This document shows positions 32,891 through 41,523 of a DNA stretch of 64,000 nucleotides, piece by piece; position 1 is the stretch's first letter, and the number at the start of each line of letters is the position of its first letter. This stretch comes from Sphingomonas dokdonensis (GTDB taxonomy: Bacteria; Pseudomonadota; Alphaproteobacteria; Sphingomonadales; Sphingomonadaceae). A model generated the notes under the pieces. The model was not told where the DNA came from and made no database searches. It worked only from the letters and a program-made list of their open reading frames with translations. The stretch is from the NCBI RefSeq assembly GCF_002197685.1, contig NZ_NBBI01000002.1:496001-560000 (forward strand). Reading direction: 5' to 3'. The position numbers were made by a program, and so were the translations under genes.

Positions 32891-34927
32891 ATGGCGGCTA
32901 AGCAAGCGTGGCTATCGGCGTTTCTTTTCACGGTGATGGCATTGCTGTCGCCGATCGCGGCGGCGCAGACGCGGCATGTCGCGATCGACCTGGTGGCGGA
33001 AACGCCACGGCCGGCGGCGGGCAGCACCGTCACGCTGGCGTTCGATTCGCGACCCGAGCGCGATTGGCACGGCTATTGGCAGAATCCGGGTGACGCGGGC
33101 GTGGAAACACGGCTGACATGGACGCTCCCGGATGGCGTCCAGGCCGGCGGCCTGCGTTATCCGGTGCCCGAGCGGCTGATCGTCGCCGGGCTGATGAATT
33201 ATGTCTATGAGGCGCCGTTCGCGCAGCTGGTCGACCTGACGATTCCCGCCGGGCTTGCGCCGGGCACCCGGCTGCCGATCACGGTGAAGGCCGATTACCT
33301 CGTCTGCACCACCGAGATCTGCGTACCCGAAAGCCAGACGCTCTCGACCGAGCTGGTCGTTGGCGATGGTGCGATCGATGCTGCCACCCGCGCGCGGTTC
33401 GATGCCTGGCGCCAGAAGCTGCCACGCCCGCTCGGCTCGCCCGCGATGTGGCAGATCGCGGATGGCCAGTTCCGCCTCGCCGTGCCGTTCCCGGCGGACG
33501 CCGAAGGTGACGCGAAAGACGTGTATTTCTACCCGTTGGCGGGCGGCGCGATCGATTATGCCGCGCCGCAGGTGGCGGTGCGCAGTGGCGATCGCCTGAC
33601 GCTGACCACCAAGGCCGCAACCAGCCCCGCCGACGGTGCGATCAACGGCGTGCTTGCGGTCGGCAAGGATCGCGGCTTCTTGCTCACCGCCGCGCCCGGC
33701 ATCGTGTCAGCCGCTTCGCCTGCTGCGCCAGGCTTCGCGATCGGCACCGCGCTGCTCGCTTTTGCGGGGGCGGTGCTCGGCGGGCTGCTGCTCAACGTGA
33801 TGCCCTGCGTCTTCCCGATCCTCAGCCTCAAGGCGCTCGGCCTCGCGCGCTCGGGCGAGACGGAGGGCGCCGCGCGGCGCGAGGCGCTGGCCTATACCGC
33901 CGGGGTAGTGCTGGTGTGCCTGGCCCTAGGCGGGCTGCTGCTTGCCCTGCGCGCCGGGGGGGCGACGGTCGGCTGGGCGTTCCAGCTGCAGGATCCCCGC
34001 GTGATCGCCGTGCTGCTGCTGCTGGTCGCCGGCATCGCGCTGAACCTCGCCGGGCTGTTCGAGCTGCCGACGCCGCGCTTCGCCAGCCATTCGGGAGCGG
34101 GCGGCGCGTTCATGACCGGCGCGCTCGCCGCCTTTGTCGCCACGCCATGCACCGGGCCGTTCATGGGCGCCGCGCTCGGCGCCGCGCTGGTCCTGCCACC
34201 GGCGGCGGCGCTGCTGGTCTTCGCCGGGCTGGGGCTCGGCATCGCGTTGCCCTTCCTCGCCATCGGCTTCGTGCCCGCGCTGCGCCGTCGCTTGCCGAAG
34301 CCCGGCGCGTGGATGGCGCGGCTGCGGCGGATCCTATCGATACCGATGTTCCTTACCGCGCTGGCGCTCGCCTGGGTGCTGGGGCGTCAGGCGGGGGTCG
34401 ACGGCATGACGCTGGGCCTCGCGGCGACGCTTCTTGCCGCGTTCGGCCTGTGGTGGACCGGGCGGCGGCAACTGGCGGGGCGTGAGCGGGCGTGGTGGCC
34501 GGCGGCGCCCGCCTTGGCGCTGGCGTTCGCTGCGGCAGTGCTCGTCCGCCCGCAAGCGCCCGCCGCCGCCGCCGAGACGACGCTCGCCGGTGTCGAGCCG
34601 TTCAGCGAAGCACGCCTCGCTGCCCTGCGTGCCGAGGGTCGCCCGGTGTTCGCCTATTTCACCGCCGACTGGTGCCTCACCTGCAAGGTGAACGAGAAAG
34701 CGGCCATCGAGACGGAGGCCGCGCGTCAGGCATTCGCCGATGGCAATGTCGCGGTGCTGGTCGGCGACTGGACCGACGGCGATCCCGTGCTCGGCCGCTT
34801 CATTGAGGCGCACAATCGCGCCGGCGTGCCGCTGTACCTGTGGTACCCAAAGGGCGCGAACAGCCCACGGGTTCTGCCGCAATTGCTGACCAGCGGCATG
34901 CTCGCCGCACTGCCGAAGGGCACGTGA
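32891..34927 (+). CDS. Protein-disulfide reductase, DsbD/ScsB-like
   Basis: Three-part inner-membrane protein (about 678 residues) that passes electrons from cytoplasmic thioredoxin to the periplasm. After a signal peptide ending AAAQ, an N-terminal periplasmic domain holds the Cys pair in CTTEICVPE. The membrane domain of about eight helices contains the two key cysteines in NVMPCVFPILSLKALGL and TPCTGPFMGAALGAAL. The C-terminal thioredoxin domain ends the protein, with active site FTADWCLTCKVNE. All redox pairs are intact. The start is ATG 32891; earlier in-frame codons overlap the divergent phoK gene. The 46-bp gap to phoK probably holds both promoters. ScsB-type rather than classic DsbD is suggested by the N-terminal domain. 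Confidence 0.9.
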   Translation: MAAKQAWLSAFLFTVMALLSPIAAAQTRHVAIDLVAETPRPAAGSTVTLAFDSRPERDWHGYWQNPGDAGVETRLTWTLPDGVQAGGLRYPVPERLIVAGLMNYVYEAPFAQLVDLTIPAGLAPGTRLPITVKADYLVCTTEICVPESQTLSTELVVGDGAIDAATRARFDAWRQKLPRPLGSPAMWQIADGQFRLAVPFPADAEGDAKDVYFYPLAGGAIDYAAPQVAVRSGDRLTLTTKAATSPADGAINGVLAVGKDRGFLLTAAPGIVSAASPAAPGFAIGTALLAFAGAVLGGLLLNVMPCVFPILSLKALGLARSGETEGAARREALAYTAGVVLVCLALGGLLLALRAGGATVGWAFQLQDPRVIAVLLLLVAGIALNLAGLFELPTPRFASHSGAGGAFMTGALAAFVATPCTGPFMGAALGAALVLPPAAALLVFAGLGLGIALPFLAIGFVPALRRRLPKPGAWMARLRRILSIPMFLTALALAWVLGRQAGVDGMTLGLAATLLAAFGLWWTGRRQLAGRERAWWPAAPALALAFAAAVLVRPQAPAAAAETTLAGVEPFSEARLAALRAEGRPVFAYFTADWCLTCKVNEKAAIETEAARQAFADGNVAVLVGDWTDGDPVLGRFIEAHNRAGVPLYLWYPKGANSPRVLPQLLTSGMLAALPKGT

Positions 34928-35048
34928 ACACCAGCGGCGACAGGCCGTAAGGCCATCGCAGCCGACCGCGAACGACCCACGCCCTTGTGCGCTGCAACAA
35001 TATATATCAGCATGCACCCGAAACGATCGATGGGGCGTTAACCGTCTG

Positions 35049-36530
35049 ATGGGGACATGGGCATTCGACGAAATCCTGGGCACCGACGGCGCGAGCCGGC
35101 CGGAGCTCGCCAATCTGGTCGACTGGCTCGCCGACACCCCGCCCGACGAATTGCGCCGTCGACAAGAGGCAGCCGAAAGCACCTTTCGCCAGCTCGGCAT
35201 CACCTTTGCGGTCTATGGCGACAATGACGCCAGCGAGCGGATCATTCCCTTCGACATCGTGCCGCGGGTCTTCCTCGCCGACGAATGGGCGCGGCTGTCC
35301 GAGGGGCTGATCCAGCGGGTCGAGGCGATCAACGCCTTTCTCGACGACATCTACGGCGCGCAGGAGATTTTGAAGGCCGGCGTGCTGCCCGAGGATCTGA
35401 TCTTCCTCAATCCGCAATTCCGCCCCGAGGTGGTCGGCATCCGCCCGCCGCACGGCATCTGGGCGCATATCTGTGGCATCGATCTGGTGCGCACCGGGCC
35501 CGACCAGTTCTTCGTGCTGGAGGACAATGCCCGCACGCCGTCTGGCGTCAGCTACATGCTGGAAAACCGCGAGGCGATGGTGCGGCTGTGCCCCGAGCTG
35601 TTCGGCCAGCTGCGCGTGGCGGCGGTGGACAGCTACCCCGATCGCCTGCTCGAAACCATGCGCTCGGTCGCGCCGCGCGGCTGCGGGCAGAACCCGACCT
35701 GCGTGGTGCTGACCCCCGGCCACTACAATTCCGCTTATTACGAGCACAGCTTTCTGGCCGACTCAATGGGGATCGAGCTGGTCGAGGCGGCCGATCTCGT
35801 GGTCGACAATGATGCGGTGTACATGCGCACCATCGCCGGCCGGGTGAAGGTCGACGTGATCTACCGCCGCGTCGACGACGACTTCCTCGATCCGCTGGTG
35901 TTCCGCCCCGATTCGATGCTTGGCGTGCCCGGCCTCATCGCCGCCTACGCCGCCGGCAACGTTGCGATCATCAACGCGCCCGGCAACGGCATCGCCGACG
36001 ACAAGGCGATCTACAGCTACATGCCCGAAATTGTCCGCTTCTACTCGGGCAAGGAGGCGAAGCTGCCCAACGTCGAAACGTGGCGCTGCCGCGAGCCGGA
36101 GGCGCTGCGCTACACGCTCGACAATCTCGACCAACTGGTGGTCAAGCTGGTCGACGGCTCGGGCGGCTATGGCATGCTCGTCGGCCCCACCGCGTCAAAT
36201 GGCGAGATCGAGAAGTTCCGCCAGGTGCTGGAGGCCGAGCCGCACCGCTATATCGCGCAGCCCACGCTGGCGCTCTCCACCGTGCCGACGCTGGTCGAAT
36301 CGGGCGTCGCGCCGCGCCACGTCGATTTCCGACCCTTCGTGCTCAGCGGCGCGAAGGGCGTGCAGGTGGTGCCCGGCGGGCTGACCCGCGTGGCGCTGCG
36401 CGAAGGCTCGCTGGTGGTGAATTCCTCGCAGGGCGGCGGCACCAAGGACAGCTTCGTGCTGCTGGACGAGGGAATGAAGCAGACGCAGACGATGGGGCCG
36501 GATGGCATGACGCAGGAGCAGAGCCTGTGA
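35049..36530 (+). CDS. Circularly permuted ATP-grasp protein
   Basis: Predicted ATP-dependent carboxylate-amine ligase of the circularly permuted ATP-grasp family (formerly DUF404/DUF407), 493 residues. Recognisable blocks are FDIVPRVFLADEWARLSEGL, the ligand segment FVLEDNARTPSGVSYMLENR, IYRRVDDDFLDP, APGNGIADDKAIYSYMPEIVRFYSG, and the nucleotide-binding region VVKLVDGSGGYGMLVGP. Comparative-genomics work places this family in a peptide-modifying or peptide-synthesising system together with alpha-E and transglutaminase proteins; no substrate is known. It is the first gene of a three-gene cluster and starts ATG 35049. Confidence 0.88.
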   Translation: MGTWAFDEILGTDGASRPELANLVDWLADTPPDELRRRQEAAESTFRQLGITFAVYGDNDASERIIPFDIVPRVFLADEWARLSEGLIQRVEAINAFLDDIYGAQEILKAGVLPEDLIFLNPQFRPEVVGIRPPHGIWAHICGIDLVRTGPDQFFVLEDNARTPSGVSYMLENREAMVRLCPELFGQLRVAAVDSYPDRLLETMRSVAPRGCGQNPTCVVLTPGHYNSAYYEHSFLADSMGIELVEAADLVVDNDAVYMRTIAGRVKVDVIYRRVDDDFLDPLVFRPDSMLGVPGLIAAYAAGNVAIINAPGNGIADDKAIYSYMPEIVRFYSGKEAKLPNVETWRCREPEALRYTLDNLDQLVVKLVDGSGGYGMLVGPTASNGEIEKFRQVLEAEPHRYIAQPTLALSTVPTLVESGVAPRHVDFRPFVLSGAKGVQVVPGGLTRVALREGSLVVNSSQGGGTKDSFVLLDEGMKQTQTMGPDGMTQEQSL

Positions 36531-36576
36531 CGCCGCAACAAGCATCCCGGTCGTCGCGCATCAGTGGTAACGCGCC

Positions 36577-37512
36577 ATGCTGAGCCGCACCGCCTCCTCG
36601 CTCTACTGGCTCGGCCGCTACATCGAGCGCGCCGACTTCATCGCGCGGCTGGTCGAGGCGACGATCCGCCTCGACGTCCTCTCCGCGCGCCCCGCCGGCG
36701 AAGCGGCGTGGCTGTCGGCACTCACCGTCACCGACACCGAGGCCGCGTTCAAGGCGACCGGCGCCAGCCTGACGCGCGAGGCGGTATCGCGCTTTCTCAC
36801 CAGCGATTCGAGCAACCCCGGCTCGCTCGTCCGCTGCCTCGACATGGCACGGATGAACGCGCGCGCGGTCCGCATCGCGCTGACCCGCGAATCCTGGTCG
36901 GCGATCAACAGCGCCTGGCTGGTGTTCGACAAGCGCGTCGCCCGCGCCGACACCGATCGCACGCTGGCGCTGGTTGATGCGGTGAAGCACGAGACGCGCG
37001 GGTTCGAGGGCGCGCTGCACCGCATGCTGCGCAACCAGACGACGCTGTTCATCCGGCTCGGCCAGGCGACCGAGCGCGTCGATGACACCGCGCGGCTGCT
37101 CGACGTCAAATATCACCTCCTGCTGCCCGAGGGCGCGGAGGTCGGCGGTACGGTGGACCGCGATCAATGGACCACCATCCTGCAGACCGTTTCGGCCGTC
37201 ACCGCCTATCGCTGGCTGTACAATGACGGGCTGGTGCCGGCCAATGTCATCGACCTGCTGCTGACCCGCAGCGAGCTGCCGCGCAGCGTTGCCGGCGCGA
37301 TCGAGGAGGTCACCGACGTGCTCACGCAACTCGCCCGGCGCACGGGCACCAATGGCGAGGCCGATCGCATGGCGCGCAGCCGCCACGCCCGTGCGCTGAA
37401 GACGCGCAGCGGCGACGTGATCGTGTCGGGATTGCACCAGCATCTTCAGGCGGTGATCGCCGAAAACGATCAGCTGCACGCCGCCATTGCCCGCCAGTTC
37501 AAGTTTCACTGA
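36577..37512 (+). CDS. Alpha-E domain protein
   Basis: All-helical protein of 311 residues (formerly DUF403). It begins MLSRTASSLYWLGRYIERAD, the hallmark of the family, and has conserved basic/acidic helices including SLVRCLDMARMNARAVR, FIRLGQATERVDDTARLLDVKY and LLLTRSELPRSV. Members are nearly always beside a circularly permuted ATP-grasp gene and are thought to be its partner, but no activity has been shown. It starts 46 bp after the ATP-grasp gene, and its stop shares a base with the start of the transglutaminase-fold gene (TGATG). Confidence 0.9.
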   Translation: MLSRTASSLYWLGRYIERADFIARLVEATIRLDVLSARPAGEAAWLSALTVTDTEAAFKATGASLTREAVSRFLTSDSSNPGSLVRCLDMARMNARAVRIALTRESWSAINSAWLVFDKRVARADTDRTLALVDAVKHETRGFEGALHRMLRNQTTLFIRLGQATERVDDTARLLDVKYHLLLPEGAEVGGTVDRDQWTTILQTVSAVTAYRWLYNDGLVPANVIDLLLTRSELPRSVAGAIEEVTDVLTQLARRTGTNGEADRMARSRHARALKTRSGDVIVSGLHQHLQAVIAENDQLHAAIARQFKFH

Positions 37513-38309
37513 TGCGCCTCTCCATCGATCACCGCACCGTTTACGCCTTCACCGCGCCGCAGGGCCGCATCGTTCAGCTGCTGCGCATGACGCCCAGCGA
37601 CACGCACGATCAGACGGTGGCCGACTGGCAGATCGCGGTGGATTGCGATTCGCGCATGACGCAGCATCGCGACGGGTTCGGCAACGCCACCACCATGTTG
37701 TATTGCGAAGGCGCGATCGAGCGGATCGAGCTGATCGTATCGGGCGAGGTGGTAACCAGTTCCTCGGACGGCGTGCTGCGCGGCGTCACCGAATGCCTGC
37801 CCCCGCGCTTTTTTCTGCGCACCACGCCCGCCACGGCGGCAAACCAGGCGATCATGTCATTTGCCAGCGAGGTGTCGAGCGGCCGGGATCTCGCCGCGCT
37901 GCGCCGCCTGAACACCGCGGTTCGTGAGCGGTTTGCCGACGATTGCGGCCGCCCCGAGGCCGGCCGCACCGCTGCCGAAGCCTTTGTCCTGGACGCGCTG
38001 ACCCCGCGCGACATGGCGCATGTCTTCATTGCCGCGGCGCGCGCGGCGGGCGCACCGGCGCGCTACGTCACCGGTTATTGCGATCTCACCGGCGATCACC
38101 GCCCCACGCCGCATGGCTGGGCGGAGGCGCATATAGACGATCTCGGCTGGGTGGCCTTCGATCCCTGGCTGGGCCGGTCACCCGAGGAGCATCACGTTCG
38201 TGTCGCGATCGCGCTCGATGCCGGCGGTGCCTCGCCCGTCGCCGGCTCGCGCCTCGGCGACGGCGTAGAGCGGCTTGAGGTGGACGTTACCGTCCAGGGT
38301 GACGACTAG
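37512..38309 (+). CDS. Transglutaminase-fold protein lacking the catalytic cysteine
   Basis: 265-residue protein of the bacterial transglutaminase-like family found with ATP-grasp and alpha-E genes. The N-terminal domain ([13 protein letters not shown]...VQLLRMTP) and the core match, including [27 protein letters not shown] with the His and Asp of the triad. The position that normally reads G-V-C-x-D-x-x-H is LTPRDMAH here, so the nucleophilic Cys is replaced by Pro. It is therefore probably not a protease or transglutaminase of the usual kind, and may bind rather than cleave. Convergent with bpt; the stop codons overlap by 4 bp. Confidence 0.85.
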   Translation: MRLSIDHRTVYAFTAPQGRIVQLLRMTPSDTHDQTVADWQIAVDCDSRMTQHRDGFGNATTMLYCEGAIERIELIVSGEVVTSSSDGVLRGVTECLPPRFFLRTTPATAANQAIMSFASEVSSGRDLAALRRLNTAVRERFADDCGRPEAGRTAAEAFVLDALTPRDMAHVFIAAARAAGAPARYVTGYCDLTGDHRPTPHGWAEAHIDDLGWVAFDPWLGRSPEEHHVRVAIALDAGGASPVAGSRLGDGVERLEVDVTVQGDD

Positions 38310-39097
38310 GCGCCGGAAAAGGCGAGTTCGCCGGCCGACGGCGTGTCGAGTTCCGCGTCGCTCAACACCGTCCAGCCCTGCGGCCCGAGCTGCTCGAGCG
38401 GACGATAGCGCGTCTTGTACGCCATGCGCGCCGCGCCCTTCACCCAATAGCCGAGATAGACGTAGGGCAGCCCCGCCGCGCGTGCGCGCAGGATGTGATC
38501 CAGGATGATGAGGTTGCCAAGGCCCGGCCGTGCGCCCTCCTCGGCATCGAAAAAGCTGTAGACCATCGACAGCCCGTCCGCCTGCCGGTCGGTCAGGCAA
38601 GCGCCGATCAGCCGGCCGGGGCGCCCGTCAACGGCCGGCTCGCGATATTCGACCACCACCGAATTGACCGGCGAATGCTCGACCATGTCGGCATAATCCT
38701 GGTCTTCCATGCCGGCCATGCCGCCGCCTGGATGGCGCTGCGCCAGATAAGCGCGTAGCAGCTGATATTGCTCCTCGGTCGCCCAGGGGCGGCAGGCAGT
38801 GATTTCCAGATCCTCGTTGCGCCGCATCAGCTTGCGCTGCGTGGCGTTGAGCTCGAATTCCTTGGTGACCACGCGGACCGAGATGCACGCGTTGCAGCCG
38901 ACGCATGACGGCCGATAGGCGACCGACTGGCTGCGGCGAAAGCCGATCCGCCCCAGCGCATCGTTCAACTCGCTGGCGTGCGGGCCGGACAATTCGGTGA
39001 ACACCTTCCGCTCCTGCCGTCCGGGCAGATAGGGGCAGGGCGCCGGGCTGGTCACAAAGAAACGCGGAAAACGAAAAGGCGCAGTCACCGCCGGCAA
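38306..39097 (-). CDS. bpt: Aspartate/glutamate leucyltransferase
   Basis: Enzyme of the bacterial N-end rule that moves leucine from Leu-tRNA to N-terminal Asp or Glu, marking proteins for ClpS/ClpAP. The N-terminal ATE domain has the cysteine cluster [14 protein letters not shown], preceded by [24 protein letters not shown]. The C-terminal part contains [23 protein letters not shown] and [19 protein letters not shown], typical of Bpt. Length of 263 residues is normal. Located tail-to-tail with the transglutaminase-fold gene; no functional link is implied by the arrangement alone. Confidence 0.94.
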   Translation of the reverse strand: MPAVTAPFRFPRFFVTSPAPCPYLPGRQERKVFTELSGPHASELNDALGRIGFRRSQSVAYRPSCVGCNACISVRVVTKEFELNATQRKLMRRNEDLEITACRPWATEEQYQLLRAYLAQRHPGGGMAGMEDQDYADMVEHSPVNSVVVEYREPAVDGRPGRLIGACLTDRQADGLSMVYSFFDAEEGARPGLGNLIILDHILRARAAGLPYVYLGYWVKGAARMAYKTRYRPLEQLGPQGWTVLSDAELDTPSAGELAFSGA

Positions 39098-39266
39098 ATC
39101 CCCACACAGGCACGCTGGTTGATCGCGCCTGTCTCAGAATATGGAACGCTCGGCGCGCGGTGAAAAGCCGCATGAAGGGGCATGCCGGCGTATTTCCGCG
39201 ACGCAGCGCGACGCGGAAATTGCCGCAAGCCCGATCTGACCCGATATGGGTCAAACCCGTCGATCA

Positions 39267-40511
39267 TCACGCCAGCTCGATCAGGCTCACCATATAACCG
39301 GCCGTGTCGAGCGCGGCGAGCAGCCGGTCGAGATGCGCCCGGTCGCGCGTCTCGCACTCGACGTCGAGGCTCAGCCCCTTCGCCGGCAGGTTGGTGAAGA
39401 TCCGCTGGTGCGCCAGTTCCAGGATGTTCACCCGCTCCTGGTCGAAGATTCGCGCGACGTTATACAGCGCGCCCGGCTGGTCCTGCAGCCGGATGCGCAG
39501 CCGCGCCAGCCGACCCGATCGCGCCAGATCGCGCAGCAGCACGTTGGCGAGCAGCCGCGTATCGATATTGCCGCCGCACAGCACGATGCCCACCGTCTTG
39601 CCGGCGAACCGCTCCTTGTTGGCGAGCACCGCGGCGAGGCCCGCCGCGCCCGCGCCCTCGACCACCGTTTTCTCGATCTGGAGCAGCAAGCTGACCGATT
39701 CCTCCAGGCTGCGTTCGGTGACGAGCAGGATGTCGTCGACCAGCGCCTCCACCATCCGCGCCGTGATGCCGCCGGGCTGCTTCACCGCGATGCCTTCGGC
39801 CAGCGTGTCGCCGGCGCAGGGCAGCTCGGTATGCCGCAGCTTGTTGTACATGGAGGGGAACAGCTCGGCCTGCACGCCGACGACCTCGATCGGCCGGTCG
39901 GCCGCGCGTGCCACGGTGGACATGCCGGAGATCAGCCCGCCGCCGCCGATCGGCACGACCAACGTGTCGATCGCCGGCACTTCCTCCAGCATTTCGATCG
40001 CCACCGTCCCCTGGCCGGCGATCACGCGCGCATCGTCGAACGGGTGGACGAAGGTATAGCCGCGCTCCGCCTCCAGCACGCGGGCATGCGCATAGGCTTC
40101 GTCAAAGGTGTAGCCGTGCAGCACCACCGTCGCGCCATGTCCCTCGGTCTGCACCACCTTCACCGTCGGTGTGGTGGTGGGCATCACGATGGTGGCGGGC
40201 ACGCCCAGCCGGTTGGCGTGATAGGCGAGGCCCTGCGCATGATTGCCGGCCGACGCCGCAATCACGCCGCGCGCCTTGGCTTCCTCGTCCAGCAGCAGCA
40301 GCGTATTGAGCGCGCCGCGCTCCTTGTACGCTGCGGTGAACTGCAGGTTCTCGAACTTGAGATAGATGGTCGCGCCGGCCAGCGCCGACAGCGTCTTGCT
40401 GACGAGCGTGGGGGTGCGCACGATCTGGTCGCGAATGCGGGCATGTGCGTCGCGGATATCCGCGATGCTGACGGGAAGGGTATCGGTCGTCGGTTGTGCC
40501 GCAGTCGCCAT
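39267..40511 (-). CDS. Threonine ammonia-lyase with C-terminal ACT domain
   Basis: PLP enzyme of 414 residues converting L-threonine to 2-oxobutyrate and ammonia, either for isoleucine synthesis or threonine breakdown. The PLP lysine is in FTAAYKERGALNTL, the phosphate-binding loop is VVPIGGGGLISGM, and SAGNHAQGLAYHANRLG is typical of the beta family. The last 80 residues form an ACT-like regulatory domain (RLRIRLQDQPGALYNVARIFDQE). The single ACT and length resemble the catabolic/short biosynthetic type (TdcB-like or IlvA1) more than the long enterobacterial IlvA. The start is ATG 40511; longer frames have no support. Confidence 0.92.
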   Translation of the reverse strand: MATAAQPTTDTLPVSIADIRDAHARIRDQIVRTPTLVSKTLSALAGATIYLKFENLQFTAAYKERGALNTLLLLDEEAKARGVIAASAGNHAQGLAYHANRLGVPATIVMPTTTPTVKVVQTEGHGATVVLHGYTFDEAYAHARVLEAERGYTFVHPFDDARVIAGQGTVAIEMLEEVPAIDTLVVPIGGGGLISGMSTVARAADRPIEVVGVQAELFPSMYNKLRHTELPCAGDTLAEGIAVKQPGGITARMVEALVDDILLVTERSLEESVSLLLQIEKTVVEGAGAAGLAAVLANKERFAGKTVGIVLCGGNIDTRLLANVLLRDLARSGRLARLRIRLQDQPGALYNVARIFDQERVNILELAHQRIFTNLPAKGLSLDVECETRDRAHLDRLLAALDTAGYMVSLIELA

Positions 40512-40677
40512 AAGTAAACATCCCAAGCCGCGCGAAGCAGAGCCGGTCGAGGGCTGTCGTTTCTTCGGCGAAGAAGGGCAGGGCGTCGACGGGCTCGGCC
40601 CGAACGGGATCCATGATCCAGATCGATGGCGCGCTCTAGGACCATCTGGCGCCCCGTGCAAACTGCCCCTATCGCCG

Positions 40678-41523
40678 ATGGTTATGAAGATCGCTTTCAT
40701 CGGCACGGGCGTGATGGGCGCCCCCATGGCCGGCCATCTCGCGCGCGCGGGCCACCAGGTCACCGTCTATAACCGCACCCGTGCGAAGGCGGAGGCAACC
40801 GGGCTTGCCGTCGCCGACACGCCCGCCGCCGCTGCGCGCGGCATGGACGCGGTGGTGGCCTGCGTCGGCAACGATGCCGATCTGTTCGAGGTGACGCTGG
40901 GCGACAATGGCGCCTTTGCAACGATGCCGGACCAGGCGGTATTCATCGACCACACGACCGTTTCCGCCGACATCGCGCGGCGACTGGCGGCGGCTCGCCC
41001 CCTGTGCGTCGACGCGCCGGTGTCTGGTGGCCAGGCTGGCGCTGAAAAGGGCCAGCTATCGGCCATGTGTGGTGGCAGCGAGGCCGCTTTTCTCCAGGGA
41101 CAGGCCGTGATGGAGGCATATGCGGCCCGCATCGTTCACGTCGGCGCGGCCGGCGCGGGGCAGCAGACCAAGATGGTGAACCAGATCTGCATCGCCGGCG
41201 TGCTCCAGGGATTGTCGGAGGCGCTGCGCTTCGCCCAGGCGAGCGAGCTCGATCTCGACAAGGTGCTGGAGGCGATCTCCGGCGGCGCGGCGCAAAGCTG
41301 GCAGATGGTGAACCGCTGGCCGACCATGGCCAAGGACGAATTCGATTTCGGCTTCGCGATCAACTGGATGCGCAAGGATCTTGGCCTGGCACTGGAAGAA
41401 GCGAAGCGGAACGGCGCGGTGCTGCCGGTGGCGGCCTTGGTGGATCAATTCTTCGGCGAGGTGCAGAAAATGGACGGCGGCCGCCAGGATACCAGCGCCC
41501 TCGTCCGGAGGCTGCCACGATGA
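40678..41523 (+). CDS. NAD(P)-dependent beta-hydroxyacid dehydrogenase
   Basis: Member of the 3-hydroxyisobutyrate dehydrogenase / tartronate semialdehyde reductase family, about 281 residues. The Rossmann loop IAFIGTGVMGAPMAGHLARAG starts at residue 4. The substrate-binding motif is DAPVSGGQAGAEKGQL and the catalytic Lys lies in AGAGQQTKMVNQICIAG. FGFAINWMRKDLGLALEEA is the usual C-terminal helix. The start is ATG 40678 or 40684. Its stop overlaps the ATG of the amidohydrolase gene (ATGA), so the two are probably translationally coupled. Substrate unknown. Confidence 0.9.
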   Translation: MVMKIAFIGTGVMGAPMAGHLARAGHQVTVYNRTRAKAEATGLAVADTPAAAARGMDAVVACVGNDADLFEVTLGDNGAFATMPDQAVFIDHTTVSADIARRLAAARPLCVDAPVSGGQAGAEKGQLSAMCGGSEAAFLQGQAVMEAYAARIVHVGAAGAGQQTKMVNQICIAGVLQGLSEALRFAQASELDLDKVLEAISGGAAQSWQMVNRWPTMAKDEFDFGFAINWMRKDLGLALEEAKRNGAVLPVAALVDQFFGEVQKMDGGRQDTSALVRRLPR

